The notes under the pieces are model-generated. The model saw only the letters and a list, made by a program, of their open reading frames with translations. It had not been told where the DNA came from and made no database searches. 64,000 bases of DNA. Origin: Pseudomonadota bacterium. Its GTDB lineage: Bacteria > Pseudomonadota > Gammaproteobacteria > Burkholderiales > Chitinibacteraceae. The translations under genes and the position numbers were made by a program. The DNA is taken from the NCBI GenBank assembly GCA_018261735.1, contig JAGTRM010000013.1:20369-84368 (forward strand), given 5' to 3'. Shown piece after piece: positions 8,819 to 19,319 of this stretch (position 1 is the first letter of the stretch; every line of letters starts with the position of its first letter).

Positions 8819-9586
8819 ATGTTGCAACTCGACAGCATTCATCCGCAGCATAGCGGACATCGCATTTCATTCAGCCTCGCCCGCAACGAAGAAGAGGTTC
8901 GCGCAGCACAAGCACTGCGCTTCCGCGTCTTTGCCGAAGAAATGGGCGCCCGCGTCAAAGGCCGCGAACCGGGTCTGGATCAGGACTTGTTTGATCCGTA
9001 TTGCGATCATCTGCTGGTTCAGAACGACGATACCGGCGAAGTCATTGGCACTTACCGCATCCTGCGCCCGGAACAGGCCAAGCAACTGGGCAGCTATTAT
9101 TCCGACACCGAATTTGACCTTACCCGGTTCAAGGGCTTGCGCGGTCAACTCGTCGAAGTTGGCCGCTCGTGCGTGCATCCGGACTACCGGACCGGCGCAG
9201 TCATCACGTTGCTGTGGGCCGGATTGGCACAATACATGCAGGAACGCGGCTATCAATACCTGATGGGTTGCGCCAGCATGACCATGGTGGATGGCGGGCA
9301 TTTGGCCGCAAGCCTGTACCAGCAACTTTGCCAAACCCATCTAGCCCCTGCGGAATGGCGGGTTACCCCACGCTGCCCGCTCGCGCTTGAGGCACTGAAT
9401 CACCGCTTGCCCGCGGAAATCCCGCCGCTCATCAAGGGTTACTTGCGCTTGGGCGCCATGATCTGCGGAGAGCCGGCCTGGGATCCGGACTTCAACACCG
9501 CCGACTTTCTGATTTTGCTGCCGATGCAGAAGCTCAACCAGCGTTATGCACGCCACTTCCTGAAAACCGATGTACGCGCCAATTAA
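8819..9586 (+). CDS. olsB: L-ornithine N-alpha-acyltransferase OlsB
   Basis: A 255-residue GNAT-fold enzyme of the OlsB (ornithine-acyl carrier protein N-acyltransferase) family. It transfers a 3-hydroxyacyl group from ACP to ornithine, making lyso-ornithine lipid. Motifs seen are EEVRAAQALRFRVFAEEMGA near the N-terminus, YCDHLLV, TYRILRPEQA, and VEVGRSCVHPDYRTGAVI near residue 115. ATG at 8819 lies behind a Pho box. It is followed by the acyltransferase olsA, the usual partner. Ornithine lipids replace phospholipids when phosphate is scarce, which fits the promoter. Confidence 0.88.
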   Translation: MLQLDSIHPQHSGHRISFSLARNEEEVRAAQALRFRVFAEEMGARVKGREPGLDQDLFDPYCDHLLVQNDDTGEVIGTYRILRPEQAKQLGSYYSDTEFDLTRFKGLRGQLVEVGRSCVHPDYRTGAVITLLWAGLAQYMQERGYQYLMGCASMTMVDGGHLAASLYQQLCQTHLAPAEWRVTPRCPLALEALNHRLPAEIPPLIKGYLRLGAMICGEPAWDPDFNTADFLILLPMQKLNQRYARHFLKTDVRAN

Positions 9587-9695
9587 ACGTCCGTACCCGC
9601 CGCAAAACGCAGGGAAATCCTGCCAGCGGGGGCCGGGCAAATTCTTTGCCACATCCCGGGCCAGGGTTGCAACCGGGATACGTTGCTGTCAGCGC

Positions 9696-10484
9696 ATGAT
9701 CCGTATAGCCGCGCATGTTTCTTCAGGTTTGTGCACGGTCTCCCTGCAATTTCCGCGCTATGGTCAAACGCAACGCGACCAGCGGATCAATCGTTGGTCC
9801 TATCGACTGACCGAAATGCTGGGGTTGCATGTCAAAGTATGCGGCGCGCCGCCCAAGAGCAGACAGCGGACTTTGATTCTTGCCAATCACATTTCCTGGG
9901 TCGATATTTTTGCACTCAACGCAGTCAGTACGGCACGTTTTGTGGCCAAATCCGAAGTCGGCAGCTGGCCCCTGATCGGACGGTTGTGCAAGGGGACAGG
10001 CACCCTGTTTATCGAGCGGGAAAACAAGCGGGATACGGCGCGTCTCAACCATGAAATTGTGGCTGCGCTGGAGGCAGATCAAAACATTGCCGTTTTTCCA
10101 GAAGGCACCTCTTCCGACGGCACATCGCTGCGTCCGTTCCGCTCATCGCTGCTGCAACCTGCCATCGCATGCCAGACAATCATCCAGCCAGTCTACCTGC
10201 GCTACGTGGATGCCAATGGCAGCCTCTCTCGCACAGCAGCGTATTGCGACGACATATCCTTTGGCACATCGATGTGGAACCTGCTGGCGGGAAAGGACAT
10301 CACTGTAGAGCTGCACTATCTGGAACCCATTTCGGCCACCAGTTCAGACGACCGGCGGAAACTGACCAGCAGCATCGAAGCCCGTATCCGCGCCAAACAG
10401 TTGGAACTCAGTCCGGCAATGATGCACACGCACCCAACGCCGGCACCTGAAATATCTCGCCATCATCCAGCCGAACCGCAGTAA
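9696..10484 (+). CDS. olsA: Lyso-ornithine lipid O-acyltransferase OlsA (PlsC family)
   Basis: A PlsC/1-acylglycerol-3-phosphate acyltransferase-type membrane enzyme of about 262 residues. The catalytic NHISWVDIF (HX4D) lies near residue 63 and the glycerol-phosphate motif FPEGTSSDG near 134. After olsB it most likely adds the second acyl chain to lyso-ornithine lipid; phosphatidic acid synthesis is the alternative. Start ATG 9696 is preferred because MIRIAAHVSSGLCTVSLQFP looks like the family's start; an ATG at 9570 inside olsB is also in frame but adds 42 unlike residues. The 3' end overlaps convergent apaH by 77 bases. Confidence 0.82.
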   Translation: MIRIAAHVSSGLCTVSLQFPRYGQTQRDQRINRWSYRLTEMLGLHVKVCGAPPKSRQRTLILANHISWVDIFALNAVSTARFVAKSEVGSWPLIGRLCKGTGTLFIERENKRDTARLNHEIVAALEADQNIAVFPEGTSSDGTSLRPFRSSLLQPAIACQTIIQPVYLRYVDANGSLSRTAAYCDDISFGTSMWNLLAGKDITVELHYLEPISATSSDDRRKLTSSIEARIRAKQLELSPAMMHTHPTPAPEISRHHPAEPQ

Positions 10485-11229
10485 GCTGCCCTCCCCACAC
10501 GCAGCCGGTATCCAGCGCCAGGACATTGCCATCCAGAAACAGGCCGAGTGCAGACCAATGTCCACAGACCACCCGGCGAGTCTTTACCCGCGCGGGATGC
10601 ACAAACCAAGGCAGCAGACCGGCCGGCGCCTTGACCAATTCCCCTTTGAACTTGAAATCCAGCGCCCCGTCGCTCTCCACCATGCGCATGCGCGTGAAAA
10701 CATTCACGGCAAGACGCATCCGGTCAAGCGGCGCCAATCCCTCTTGCCACGACCGGGGTTGGTTTCCATACATGTGCGACATGAACCAATGGTAGTTATC
10801 ACCCGAAAGGGCTGCACAAACCTCATCCGCGAGCTGTATAGCCGTATCTTCATCCCATGCTGGAAGGATGCCTGCGTGAACGATCAAAGCATCCTCAAGC
10901 ACGATCAGTAAAGGTTGCGAACGCAACCAATTCAGCAATACCGGGGCATCATCCGCCTGCAAGACCGCATCCAGCGTATCTCCTCGTTTGGGTTTGGCCG
11001 TGCCAGTACCGCACGCCAATAGATGCAGATCGTGATTGCCAAGCACGGTTGAAACGTGATGCCTCTCCCGATAAGCCCATCGCAGAACATCCAGCGAAGC
11101 AGGGCCGCGATTGACAAGATCACCCACCAGATACAACCGGTCGAGTTCAGCGCTATAGCCGATTTTTTCCAATAATGCCTGCAGCTCTGCAAAGCAGCCC
11201 TGGACATCACCAATCACATAACGTGCCAT
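10408..11229 (-). CDS. apaH: Bis(5'-nucleosyl)-tetraphosphatase, symmetrical (ApaH)
   Basis: A 273-residue calcineurin-type phosphoesterase that splits Ap4A into two ADP. Metal-binding motifs in order are GDVQGCF (7-13), GDLVNRGP (about 36), GNHDLHLL (about 64), an HAG motif near 117 and GHWSALG near 223. ATG at 11229. It converges on olsA and overlaps its end. In E. coli it sits with ksgA; here it stands alone beside an HDOD gene. Confidence 0.94.
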   Translation of the reverse strand: MARYVIGDVQGCFAELQALLEKIGYSAELDRLYLVGDLVNRGPASLDVLRWAYRERHHVSTVLGNHDLHLLACGTGTAKPKRGDTLDAVLQADDAPVLLNWLRSQPLLIVLEDALIVHAGILPAWDEDTAIQLADEVCAALSGDNYHWFMSHMYGNQPRSWQEGLAPLDRMRLAVNVFTRMRMVESDGALDFKFKGELVKAPAGLLPWFVHPARVKTRRVVCGHWSALGLFLDGNVLALDTGCVWGGQLTAVRLDDGEIFQVPALGACASLPD

Positions 11230-11268
11230 AATGCGCCATATATCAATAATAAATTTGAGGCGACCAAA

Positions 11269-12171
11269 TTGCTAAAAGCGCCACTACCCAACTTACCAAG
11301 CTGGATCGATCACTTTTCCCGGCAAGATATCCCTGTTCTTGCATATTCGCTTGAACGCATGCGCGAAATGAAGGACAAGCTGGATGACATCGATATCCGC
11401 GACATAGCCACCCTGATCAGACATGATCCGCTACTTTCGCTGCGATTGGTCCGCTATCTGGAATCACGCCGTCATAACAGCCAGATCACTGATGTCACCA
11501 CACTGGACCGCATTCTGCTCATGATTGGCACCAGTGGGTTTTTTCATGCGTTCAGCCACTCGCAGCCACTGGAAGTCCAGCTGGCGGACTACCCCGAGGC
11601 CGTGGAAGGCTGCAAACGGGTATGCAGCCGCGCTTATTTATCTGCGCGCATTGCCGAAGCCATTGCCACCAAACGCCACGACCTGGATCCTGCAGAGCTC
11701 ACCACAGCAGTCTTGCTGCATAATACTGCTGAAATCCTGCTCTGGGTCGAAGCGCCTACCCTGGCCAATGAAATAGCCTCACTGCTAAAGCGCAATCCGG
11801 GAATGCGTAGCCGCGATGCACAAAAGCAAGTCCTCGGCATTACCTTGCATGAGCTGCATCTCGGTCTCCTGCAGGCATGGCGCCTGCCGAAACTGATGCA
11901 ACATCTCCTGGATGAGCGCTTCGCGAATGAACCGCGCGTTCGCAGCGTTTCCATCGCAACCAGTCTGGCCCGTCACCTTGTCAACAGCTGGTTCGATCCA
12001 GGACTTCCCGATGATTTTCTAAACATGGCAAACCTGATCGGCACCACCCCTGAAGCCGCCTATCACCTGATCCAAAAAATCGCCCTAGCCGTAGCCGGTG
12101 AATGGGAATGGTATGGAATTCCCCCGGTTGCAGCCATGTTGGCCCAAGCAACCCCAGAAAATGTGCCCTGA
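11269..12171 (+). CDS. HDOD domain signalling protein
   Basis: A 300-residue soluble protein whose central part (about 20-220) reads as an HDOD domain, a degenerate HD phosphohydrolase relative common in bacterial signalling: LIRHDPLLSLRLVRYLES, TLDRILLMIGTSGF, AVLLHNTAEILLW. The conserved HD pair is not kept, as usual for HDOD. TTG start at 11269 with GAGG 8 bases upstream. It diverges from apaH; a hairpin terminator follows at 12194. Ligand and partner are unknown. Confidence 0.8.
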   Translation: MLKAPLPNLPSWIDHFSRQDIPVLAYSLERMREMKDKLDDIDIRDIATLIRHDPLLSLRLVRYLESRRHNSQITDVTTLDRILLMIGTSGFFHAFSHSQPLEVQLADYPEAVEGCKRVCSRAYLSARIAEAIATKRHDLDPAELTTAVLLHNTAEILLWVEAPTLANEIASLLKRNPGMRSRDAQKQVLGITLHELHLGLLQAWRLPKLMQHLLDERFANEPRVRSVSIATSLARHLVNSWFDPGLPDDFLNMANLIGTTPEAAYHLIQKIALAVAGEWEWYGIPPVAAMLAQATPENVP

Positions 12172-12193
12172 TCCGGCTCCATAAATAACAAAA

Positions 12194-12216
12194 AGCCAAC
12201 CCGAAGGTTGGCTTTT
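12194..12216 (+). terminator. Bidirectional intrinsic terminator
   Basis: Perfect 8-bp stem AGCCAACC (12194-12201) / GGTTGGCT (12206-12213), CGAA loop, with TTT after it on the plus strand and a run of A before it, so it can stop both the HDOD transcript and the ribosomal transcript arriving on the minus strand from rplQ. Confidence 0.85.
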
Positions 12217-12234
12217 ATTGTGGAAGCATGCAAA

Positions 12235-12624
12235 TTACTCTGCAGCTTCTACAGCCTCTGCATCTTCCGGACGATCAACAAGTTCAACATACGCCATCGG
12301 CGCATTGTCGCCTTGACGGAAGCCGCACTTGAGGATGCGAAGATAGCCGCCATTACGAGCAGCATAACGCGGGCCAAGAATGTCGAACAGCTTTACCACG
12401 ATCTCGCGGTCGCGAGTGCGTGAGAAAGCCAGACGACGGTTGGCCAGAGACGGACTCTTGCCGAGAGTGATCAAAGGCTCAGCCACACGGCGAAGTTCTT
12501 TGGCTTTCGGAAGAGTTGTCTTGATAAGTTCATGACGCAACAGAGCATTCGCCAGGTTGCGCAGCATCGCAAGACGATGACTCGTCGTACGATTCAGTTT
12601 GCGATTGGCAAGACGGTGACGCAT
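12235..12624 (-). CDS. rplQ: 50S ribosomal protein L17
   Basis: A 129-residue L17 ([20 protein letters not shown] start, full family length). It lines part of the peptide exit tunnel region of the 50S subunit. Last gene of the alpha operon, 27 bases after rpoA, followed by the terminator at 12194-12213. The C-terminal tail is acidic ([10 protein letters not shown]). Confidence 0.97.
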   Translation of the reverse strand: MRHRLANRKLNRTTSHRLAMLRNLANALLRHELIKTTLPKAKELRRVAEPLITLGKSPSLANRRLAFSRTRDREIVVKLFDILGPRYAARNGGYLRILKCGFRQGDNAPMAYVELVDRPEDAEAVEAAE

Positions 12625-12651
12625 TTGTCAGTTCCTTTCTAAATCAGCCTG

Positions 12652-13635
12652 TCAGGGCTTTTCCAAGCCTGCCGGCGGCCAATTTTCAAGGCGCATGCCG
12701 AGGGAAAGACCCTTGGAGGCAAGCACTTCCTTGATTTCATTGAGCGACTTGCGGCCAAGATTCGGTGCTTTCAGGAGCTCGGTTTCAGTACGCTGGATCA
12801 GATCGCCGATGTAGTAGATGTTCTCGGCCTTCAGGCAGTTCGCGGAGCGAACCGTAAGTTCGAGATCATCAACCGGACGCAGCAGGATCGGATCGATCTG
12901 CGGCGCTTGCGGCTTCTCTTCAGGAGCAGGCGTGCCTTCCAGATCGGCAAAAACCGAAAGCTGGTCAATCAGCATGCGCGCAGCATCACGAACCGCTTGT
13001 TCCGGTTCGATCACCCCATTGGTTTCCACATCGATCACCAGGCAATCGAGGTCCGTGCGTTGTTCAACACGGGCACTTTCAACCTGATAGCTGACGCGGC
13101 GAATCGGGCTGAACGAAGCATCCAGCACGATATTGCCAATAGTGCGGTTCTCATCTTTGGAAAGACGAGCTGGAGCGGGTTGATAACCGCGCCCCTTCTC
13201 GATTTTGATTTCCATGTTGAGCTTGCCGCCAGCAGACAAATGAGCAATCACATGATCAGGATTGATGACATCCACATCATGCGGAAGCTGAATGTCGCTT
13301 GCCTTAACCGGGCCTTCACCTTCTTTGGAAAGGGTCAGCACCACAGACTCGCGACCGTGCAACTTGAGTACAACGCCCTTCAGGTTCAGCAAGATATCAA
13401 CGACATCTTCCTGCACACCATCAAGTGCGGAGTATTCATGCACAACACCTTCAATCTTTACTTCAGTCGGCGCGAAACCAGCCATGGACGACAACAGGAT
13501 CCTGCGCAGGGCATTGCCGAGCGTGTGGCCATAGCCGCGCTCGAAGGGTTCCATCACGACCTTGGCATGGGACGCATTTACTGCCTGCACATCGATAATG
13601 CGCGGCTTGAGCAATTCATTTGCGTTGATTTGCAT
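12652..13635 (-). CDS. rpoA: RNA polymerase alpha subunit
   Basis: A 327-residue alpha subunit. The N-terminal assembly domain contains [21 protein letters not shown] (about 31-51); a linker (about 235-250, rich in P, E, A) leads to the C-terminal domain with [22 protein letters not shown] and [12 protein letters not shown], which contacts UP elements and activators. It lies between rpsD and rplQ as expected. ATG at 13635. Confidence 0.98.
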   Translation of the reverse strand: MQINANELLKPRIIDVQAVNASHAKVVMEPFERGYGHTLGNALRRILLSSMAGFAPTEVKIEGVVHEYSALDGVQEDVVDILLNLKGVVLKLHGRESVVLTLSKEGEGPVKASDIQLPHDVDVINPDHVIAHLSAGGKLNMEIKIEKGRGYQPAPARLSKDENRTIGNIVLDASFSPIRRVSYQVESARVEQRTDLDCLVIDVETNGVIEPEQAVRDAARMLIDQLSVFADLEGTPAPEEKPQAPQIDPILLRPVDDLELTVRSANCLKAENIYYIGDLIQRTETELLKAPNLGRKSLNEIKEVLASKGLSLGMRLENWPPAGLEKP

Positions 13636-13669
13636 ATGTCAGTATCCCTTGTCCAACGGATCAGGTTAA

Positions 13670-14290
13670 TTACTTGGAGTAGTATTCCACCACCAGCGAT
13701 TCGTTGATATCGCTAGAGAGATCGGAACGCTCAGGCATGTTTTTAAACACACCTTCCATTTTCTTGGAATCCACCTGAACCCAGCTCGGGAAACCGATGC
13801 CTTCAGCCAGCGACAGCGCTTCCAAAACACGAGCCTGCTTTTTGGCTTTCTCACGAACCGACACAACATCACCAGGTTTAACCTGATAGGACGGAACGTT
13901 AACCACAACACCGTTCACCACGATTGCCTTGTGGGAAACCATCTGGCGAGATTCTGCGCGGGTGGAACCGAAACCCATGCGATACACGACATTGTCGAGA
14001 CGCGATTCCAGAAGCTTGAGCAGGTTTTCGCCAGTCGAGCCTTTACGGCTGGAAGCAGCTTCAAAATAACGACGGAACTGACGTTCCAGAACGCCATAAA
14101 TGCGGCGAATCTTTTGCTTCTCGCGCAGGTGCACACCAAAGTCCGAAAGACGAGGGGTTTTGGCACCGTGCTGGCCTGGGGCTTGTTCCAGCTTGCACTT
14201 GCTATCGAGCGAGCGACGAGCGCTCTTGAGGAAAAGATCCGCGCCTTCACGACGGGAAAGTTTGCACTTGGGACCAATATAACGAGCCAT
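13670..14290 (-). CDS. rpsD: 30S ribosomal protein S4
   Basis: A 206-residue S4 with the [16 protein letters not shown] start and an S4 RNA-binding domain near residues 95-160 ([28 protein letters not shown] sequence). It nucleates 30S assembly and in other proteobacteria represses the alpha operon. It has no zinc cysteine cluster (C- form). Spacing 13 bases after rpsK. Confidence 0.98.
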   Translation of the reverse strand: MARYIGPKCKLSRREGADLFLKSARRSLDSKCKLEQAPGQHGAKTPRLSDFGVHLREKQKIRRIYGVLERQFRRYFEAASSRKGSTGENLLKLLESRLDNVVYRMGFGSTRAESRQMVSHKAIVVNGVVVNVPSYQVKPGDVVSVREKAKKQARVLEALSLAEGIGFPSWVQVDSKKMEGVFKNMPERSDLSSDINESLVVEYYSK

Positions 14291-14303
14291 TTATTACTCC
14301 AGG

Positions 14304-14696
14304 TCAGATACGACGCTTCTTCGGCGGACGGCAGCCGTTGTGCGGAATAGGCGTAACATCCGAAATGCTGGTGATCTTGAAGCCGAGTGCGTTCAAAGCG
14401 CGCACTGCAGATTCACGACCCGGACCCGGACCCTTGATACGAACTTCGAGGTTCTTTACACCATATTCTTGGGCAACTTTACCAGCCGCTTCCGCAGCGA
14501 CTTGCGCAGCGAAAGGTGTACTCTTCCGAGAGCCTTTAAAACCAGCACCACCCGAGGTAGCCCAAGAAAGTGCATTCCCTTGGCGATCGGTGATGGTTAT
14601 GATCGTGTTGTTGAAAGAAGCATGCACATGCACGATCCCTTCAGACACGCTCTTTTTGACTTTCTTCCGTACACGCACTGTGTTTGCTTTAGCCAT
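14304..14696 (-). CDS. rpsK: 30S ribosomal protein S11
   Basis: A 130-residue S11 with the family signature [18 protein letters not shown] (about residues 86-103) and C-terminal [11 protein letters not shown]. It sits on the platform of the 30S subunit near the mRNA exit. Between rpsM and rpsD in the usual order. Confidence 0.98.
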   Translation of the reverse strand: MAKANTVRVRKKVKKSVSEGIVHVHASFNNTIITITDRQGNALSWATSGGAGFKGSRKSTPFAAQVAAEAAGKVAQEYGVKNLEVRIKGPGPGRESAVRALNALGFKITSISDVTPIPHNGCRPPKKRRI

Positions 14697-14713
14697 ACTT
14701 GGAATCCTTCAAA

Positions 14714-15076
14714 TTACTTCTTGCCGGCGATCGGCTTGCGCGGACCCTTACGGGTACGTGCATTGGTGCGAGTACGCTGTCCACGAACTGGCAAACCCTT
14801 GCGATGACGGAAGCCACGATAGCAACCAAGGTCCATAAGACGCTTGATGTTCATCGTTACTTCCCGACGCAGGTCGCCTTCAACAGTGTACTTACCGATT
14901 TCGTCGCGCAGTTTGTCAAGCTCAGCATCGCTGAGATCCTTGACCTTCTTGGATGGCTCAACGGTAGTAGCAGCACAAATCGCATAAGCGCGAGTGCGGC
15001 CGATACCGAAGATAGCCTGAAGGCCGATCACAGTATGCTGATGATTAGGTATGTTAACCCCAGCAATACGGGCCAT
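14714..15076 (-). CDS. rpsM: 30S ribosomal protein S13
   Basis: A 120-residue S13 ([20 protein letters not shown] start; [20 protein letters not shown] near the C-terminus). Head protein of the 30S subunit contacting the P-site tRNA and the 50S bridge. First gene of the alpha-operon segment, after rpmJ. Confidence 0.98.
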   Translation of the reverse strand: MARIAGVNIPNHQHTVIGLQAIFGIGRTRAYAICAATTVEPSKKVKDLSDAELDKLRDEIGKYTVEGDLRREVTMNIKRLMDLGCYRGFRHRKGLPVRGQRTRTNARTRKGPRKPIAGKK

Positions 15077-15137
15077 ACTTTCTTACCCCAGGTTAAAAAA
15101 GTTGCAAATTCTAACACCTAGAACCGATTGATAGCAA

Positions 15138-15251
15138 TCAGCCTTGGCGCTGCTTGTGCCGCGGGTCCGTGCAAATCACGCGTACTACGCGATTGCGGCG
15201 GATGATCTTGCAATTGCGGCAGATCTTCTTGACCGATGCCTGAACTCTCAT
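15138..15251 (-). CDS. rpmJ: 50S ribosomal protein L36 (zinc-binding form)
   Basis: A 37-residue L36, [20 protein letters not shown] at its start. Cysteines at 11, 14 and 27 and the histidine at 32 make the C-x2-C-x12-C-x4-H zinc ribbon (C+ form). ATG at 15251, stop TGA at 15138. It lies between infA and rpsM, its usual place. Confidence 0.95.
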   Translation of the reverse strand: MRVQASVKKICRNCKIIRRNRVVRVICTDPRHKQRQG

Positions 15252-15290
15252 CGTCTTTCCTTTTCGATCAAAAAATGAATTCCGGAATGA

Positions 15291-15509
15291 TTACTTGGCC
15301 CGGAATACGATGCGAGCCTTGGTCAGATCATAGGGAGTCAATTCCACTGTAACCTTATCGCCAGGAAGAATACGGATATAGTGCATCCGCATCTTCCCGG
15401 AAATGTGACCAAGTACCACATGTCCGTTTTCGAGTTTGACCCGGAACATTGCATTCGGCAACGTTTCCAGAACCTCACCCAACATTTGGATTACATCTTC
15501 TTTCGCCAT
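15291..15509 (-). CDS. infA: Translation initiation factor IF-1
   Basis: A 72-residue OB-fold IF-1 ([20 protein letters not shown] start, [20 protein letters not shown] core) that occupies the 30S A site during initiation. ATG 15509 is chosen because the family begins MAKED; the frame stays open upstream into secY without meaning. Location between secY and rpmJ is typical of Betaproteobacteria. Confidence 0.97.
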   Translation of the reverse strand: MAKEDVIQMLGEVLETLPNAMFRVKLENGHVVLGHISGKMRMHYIRILPGDKVTVELTPYDLTKARIVFRAK

Positions 15510-15514
15510 AACAC

Positions 15515-16822
15515 TTACGCCATGCCCTTGAAATTCGCTTTCTTCAGCAGGCCCTCGTATTGGTGCGAAAGAACATAAGACTGCATTTGCGCCATAAAGT
15601 CCATGGACACCACCACCAGGATCAGCAACGACGTACCACCAAAATAGAACGGTACGTTCCACTTCAGAATGAGAAACTCAGGAATCAAGCACACGATGGT
15701 GATGTAAAGCGCACCAACCAACGTCAACTTGAGAATCAGCTTCTCGATATATCGTGCCGTATGATCACCCGGACGGTAACCCGGAATCATTGCTCCGCTC
15801 TTCTTCAGGTTATCCGCAGTCTCTCTCGGGTTGAAGGTCAACGCCGTATAGAAATAACAGAAGAAGATAATTGCAGCGGCATACAACAGCACATACAACG
15901 GCTGGCCTGGATGCAGTTTGTCACCAATCGCCTTGAGCCACGAAAGTTTCTCGTTGTTGCCCGTCCAGGAAAGGACCGTCGCCGGGAACAAGATGATCGA
16001 AGAAGCAAAAATAGGCGGAATAACACCGGCCATGTTGATCTTCAACGGCAGGTGCGAACTCTGCGCCTGCATGATCTTATTGCCAACTTGACGCTTGGCG
16101 TATTGAATTGGCACTTTCCGCTGCCCGCGCTCGATGAATACAACCGCCGCAGTCAACAAAATCACACCAACAAACAAGAACAGAACCAACAAAATGGGCA
16201 AAGCACCCTGATTGGCCAACGTTAACGTTTTGCCAATCGCAGAAGGCACCCCTGCAGCGATACCGCCGCAGATCAGGATGGAAATCCCGTTGCCAATTCC
16301 ACGTTCTGTAATCTGTTCACCCAGCCACATCAAGAACATCGTTCCGGTCACCAACGTGACAATCGTGGTGAAAACAAACTGCGCCTTCGCCATGACGACC
16401 AGATTGGGTTGACCATACAACATCATGGCAATACCAAAGCTTTGCGCAGTAGCCAGCAGTACGGTCGCATAACGCGTGTACTGGGTGATTTTGCGCCGCC
16501 CCGATTCACCTTCTTTCTTCAACTGTTTGAGCGTCGGCAATACCTCTGCTGCCAGCTGAAGAATAATGGATGCCGAAATATAGGGCATGATCCCGATAGC
16601 GAACACGGTAAACCGCGAAAGTGCGCCACCAGAAAACATGTTGAACATGTTCAACAAACCGGTCTGAGGCGAATCGAACAACTTCGCCAACTCGACCGGA
16701 TTGATGCCTGGCACGGGGATATGTGCACCGATACGATAAACGATCAGTGCACCTATCAGGAACCATACCCTTTTTTTCAGATCTGCAAATTTACTTCCAG
16801 ATGCCTGAGCGGGATTAGCCAC
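15515..16822 (-). CDS. secY: Preprotein translocase channel SecY
   Basis: A 435-residue channel protein with about ten membrane segments. It begins with the cytosolic [15 protein letters not shown] segment and carries [21 protein letters not shown] (segment 2), [12 protein letters not shown] (segment 4) and an amphipathic C-terminus. It forms the SecYEG pore used by Ffh/FtsY and SecA clients. In the spc segment between rplO and infA. Confidence 0.98.
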   Translation of the reverse strand: MANPAQASGSKFADLKKRVWFLIGALIVYRIGAHIPVPGINPVELAKLFDSPQTGLLNMFNMFSGGALSRFTVFAIGIMPYISASIILQLAAEVLPTLKQLKKEGESGRRKITQYTRYATVLLATAQSFGIAMMLYGQPNLVVMAKAQFVFTTIVTLVTGTMFLMWLGEQITERGIGNGISILICGGIAAGVPSAIGKTLTLANQGALPILLVLFLFVGVILLTAAVVFIERGQRKVPIQYAKRQVGNKIMQAQSSHLPLKINMAGVIPPIFASSIILFPATVLSWTGNNEKLSWLKAIGDKLHPGQPLYVLLYAAAIIFFCYFYTALTFNPRETADNLKKSGAMIPGYRPGDHTARYIEKLILKLTLVGALYITIVCLIPEFLILKWNVPFYFGGTSLLILVVVSMDFMAQMQSYVLSHQYEGLLKKANFKGMA

Positions 16823-16848
16823 GTTGCTGCCCCATCATAACCAGCAGA

Positions 16849-17283
16849 TTAGTCAACAATACTGCCACCAGCTGCTTCGATTGCAGCGCGCGCGCCACTC
16901 GTTACAGCCAGGCCCTTGAGGGTAACCGCACGTTCGATTTTCCCGGACAGGACAACCTTGGCGACCAGCACATGTTGAGAAACGATACCAGCCTGGAACA
17001 GCGTCAGCAGATCAATTTCATTGACCGGCAAGGCATTCAGATCAGAAAGGCGAACCTCACCAGTCTTGCCACGGGACAACGAATTAAAACCGCGCTTGGG
17101 CAAACGACGGGCCAAAGGCATTTGACCGCCTTCAAAACCGACCTTGTGGAAACCACCGGTGCGCGACTTCTGACCTTTGTGACCACGGCCCGCAGTTTTG
17201 CCCAAGCCAGAGCCGATACCACGACCCACGCGGCGCTTGGCATGCTTGGCACCAGCACCTGGTTGCAGGGTATTCAGTTCCAT
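16849..17283 (-). CDS. rplO: 50S ribosomal protein L15
   Basis: A 144-residue L15, glycine-rich at the N-terminus ([22 protein letters not shown]) as in the family. A late-assembly 23S rRNA binder. Its ATG immediately follows the rpmD stop. Confidence 0.98.
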   Translation of the reverse strand: MELNTLQPGAGAKHAKRRVGRGIGSGLGKTAGRGHKGQKSRTGGFHKVGFEGGQMPLARRLPKRGFNSLSRGKTGEVRLSDLNALPVNEIDLLTLFQAGIVSQHVLVAKVVLSGKIERAVTLKGLAVTSGARAAIEAAGGSIVD

Positions 17284-17469
17284 TTAGCCCTCCACTTTCA
17301 ACAAGTAGCTGATCGTGTTGATCATGCCACGGTTGGACGGGGTATCAATCACTTCAACTGTCTGACGGATTTTTTTCAAACCCAGACCCTGAGCACAAGC
17401 CTTGTGATTGGCCAGACGACCAATCAGACTCTTGACCAGAGTAACCTTGATTTTTTTCACGTCGCTCAT
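17284..17469 (-). CDS. rpmD: 50S ribosomal protein L30
   Basis: A 61-residue L30 ([20 protein letters not shown]). Small alpha-beta protein of the 50S subunit. The gene is packed between rpsE and rplO with no intergenic bases. Confidence 0.96.
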   Translation of the reverse strand: MSDVKKIKVTLVKSLIGRLANHKACAQGLGLKKIRQTVEVIDTPSNRGMINTISYLLKVEG

Positions 17470-17979
17470 TTATGCCCCCAGAATTTCTTCGATGCGCTTG
17501 CCACGCTTGGCTGCAATGTCAGCCGGGGTATTCAGCTTGGAAAGACCATCGAGGGTTGCACGCACAATATTGTACGGATTGGTCGAGCCGTGGCATTTTG
17601 CAGTGATGTTGTGAATACCCATCACTTCAAAAACAGCACGCATCGGGCCACCCGCAATAATGCCGGTGCCTTCACGAGCTGGCTGCATGAAGACGGTGGT
17701 CGCGCCATGCTTGCCGTATACGGTGTGCTGGATCGTGCCGTTCTTCAACGAAGCCTTGACCATCTTGCGGCGTGCTTCTTCCATTGCTTTTTGTACGGCC
17801 ACCGGCACTTCTTTCGACTTGCCTTTGCCCATACCGACTGCGCCATCCCCATCACCAACCACAGTGAGAGCAGCGAAGCCCAGGATACGACCGCCCTTGA
17901 CGACCTTGGTCACGCGATTAACGCTGACCATCTTCTCACGAAGGCCGTCCTTGCGATCTTCCATATCGTTCTTAGCCAT
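17470..17979 (-). CDS. rpsE: 30S ribosomal protein S5
   Basis: A 169-residue S5. The S5 double-stranded RNA-binding domain starts near residue 12 ([20 protein letters not shown]) and the fidelity-related loop [15 protein letters not shown] lies near 52-66. It takes part in decoding accuracy and mRNA unwinding at the entry channel. Confidence 0.98.
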   Translation of the reverse strand: MAKNDMEDRKDGLREKMVSVNRVTKVVKGGRILGFAALTVVGDGDGAVGMGKGKSKEVPVAVQKAMEEARRKMVKASLKNGTIQHTVYGKHGATTVFMQPAREGTGIIAGGPMRAVFEVMGIHNITAKCHGSTNPYNIVRATLDGLSKLNTPADIAAKRGKRIEEILGA

Positions 17980-17998
17980 AATTCAACTCCAAACTCAA

Positions 17999-18352
17999 TT
18001 AGAAGACGAGGCCGCCTTCGCGGGCAGCATCAGCCAATGCCTTAACACGGCCATGGTATTTGAAACCGGAGCGATCGAAAGCAACAGACTCCACACCGGC
18101 CGCTTTTGCTTTTTCAGCAATACGCTTACCAATAAGAGTTGCAGCTTCGACACTGGCGCCATTCTTGACCTGACCACGCACTTCAGCCTCGAGGGTTGAA
18201 GCCGAAGCCAGAACATTCCCACCCGTCTCATCAATGATCTGGGCGTAGATGTGGCTGTTGCTCCGGTGCACCGACAGGCGCACCATTTTGAGTTCCGCAA
18301 TCTTGGCACGGGTTTTACGTGCACGGCGGATACGTCCTTGATTTTTGTCCAT
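17999..18352 (-). CDS. rplR: 50S ribosomal protein L18
   Basis: A 117-residue L18 that binds 5S rRNA; basic N-terminus ([15 protein letters not shown]) and the [17 protein letters not shown] core. Between rplF and rpsE. Confidence 0.97.
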   Translation of the reverse strand: MDKNQGRIRRARKTRAKIAELKMVRLSVHRSNSHIYAQIIDETGGNVLASASTLEAEVRGQVKNGASVEAATLIGKRIAEKAKAAGVESVAFDRSGFKYHGRVKALADAAREGGLVF

Positions 18353-18365
18353 GATTCAGCCTCGA

Positions 18366-18899
18366 TTACTTCTTCTTGGTTTCCTTGATGGTCACCACTT
18401 CGTCGGAATAACGTACGCCCTTGCCCTTGTAGGGTTCTGGCGCGCGATATGCGCGGACTTCGGCGGCCACCTGGCCAAGCAGTTGTTTATCGGCACTCTT
18501 CAGCACGATCTCGGTTTGCGAAGGCGTTTCAGCCTTTACACCGGCCGGCAGTTTGTGTGCCACAGGGTGAGAAAAACCAAGGGTCAGGTTAAGCACATCA
18601 CCCTGAGCCTGAGCGCGGTAACCCACGCCAACCAGAGTAAGCTTGCGCTCAAAACCCTTGGAAACACCCGTTACCATATTGTTGATCAGCGCGCGGAGGG
18701 TGCCGGACATGGCACGCGATTGCTTTGCGCTGGACTTGGCAACAAACTGGACAGCGTTGTTCTCAATCTTGACATCCACATCAGTGGCGACAACTTGGGA
18801 AAGAACACCGTTCGGGCCTTTGACAGTAATTGTATTGGCATCGAATTTGACTTCAACACCAGCCGGGATCAGCACCGGATTCTTAGCTACGCGAGACAT
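18366..18899 (-). CDS. rplF: 50S ribosomal protein L6
   Basis: A 177-residue L6 with the duplicated alpha-beta fold; the C-terminal signature [14 protein letters not shown] (about 153-166) is present. It sits near the factor-binding site of the 50S subunit. Confidence 0.98.
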   Translation of the reverse strand: MSRVAKNPVLIPAGVEVKFDANTITVKGPNGVLSQVVATDVDVKIENNAVQFVAKSSAKQSRAMSGTLRALINNMVTGVSKGFERKLTLVGVGYRAQAQGDVLNLTLGFSHPVAHKLPAGVKAETPSQTEIVLKSADKQLLGQVAAEVRAYRAPEPYKGKGVRYSDEVVTIKETKKK

Positions 18900-18911
18900 C
18901 GTTACACCTCA

Positions 18912-19304
18912 TCAAGCCACGAAGCACAGAAGCTCGCCACCCACACCTTGGGCACGCGCCTTGCGATCGGTCATAACACCTTTGGAGGTGGACAGAATGG
19001 CCACACCCAGCCCATTCATCACTTGCGGGATCTCGGTTGCGCCCTTGTAGATACGCAGGCCCGGCTTGGACACGCGATCGATGCGCTCGATAACCGGACG
19101 GCCAGCATAGTACTTGAGCTCGATAGTGAGCACCGGCTTGACATCGCTAGTGACAGCGAAAGATTCGATATAGCCCTCATCCTGCAGCACCTTGGCGATT
19201 GCCACCTTCAATTTCGAAGAAGGCATCGCAACAGCGGGCTTGTCCGCGCGCTGGGCATTGCGAATGCGAGTCAGCATATCGGCGATAGGATCATGCATTG
19301 CCAT
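18912..19304 (-). CDS. rpsH: 30S ribosomal protein S8
   Basis: A 130-residue S8 ([16 protein letters not shown] near the start; [20 protein letters not shown] near the end). It binds 16S helix 21; in E. coli it is the spc-operon repressor. ATG at 19304 or the next in-frame ATG at 19298 may be used. Confidence 0.97.
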   Translation of the reverse strand: MAMHDPIADMLTRIRNAQRADKPAVAMPSSKLKVAIAKVLQDEGYIESFAVTSDVKPVLTIELKYYAGRPVIERIDRVSKPGLRIYKGATEIPQVMNGLGVAILSTSKGVMTDRKARAQGVGGELLCFVA

Positions 19305-19319
19305 GTTTCTTTTCTCCTA

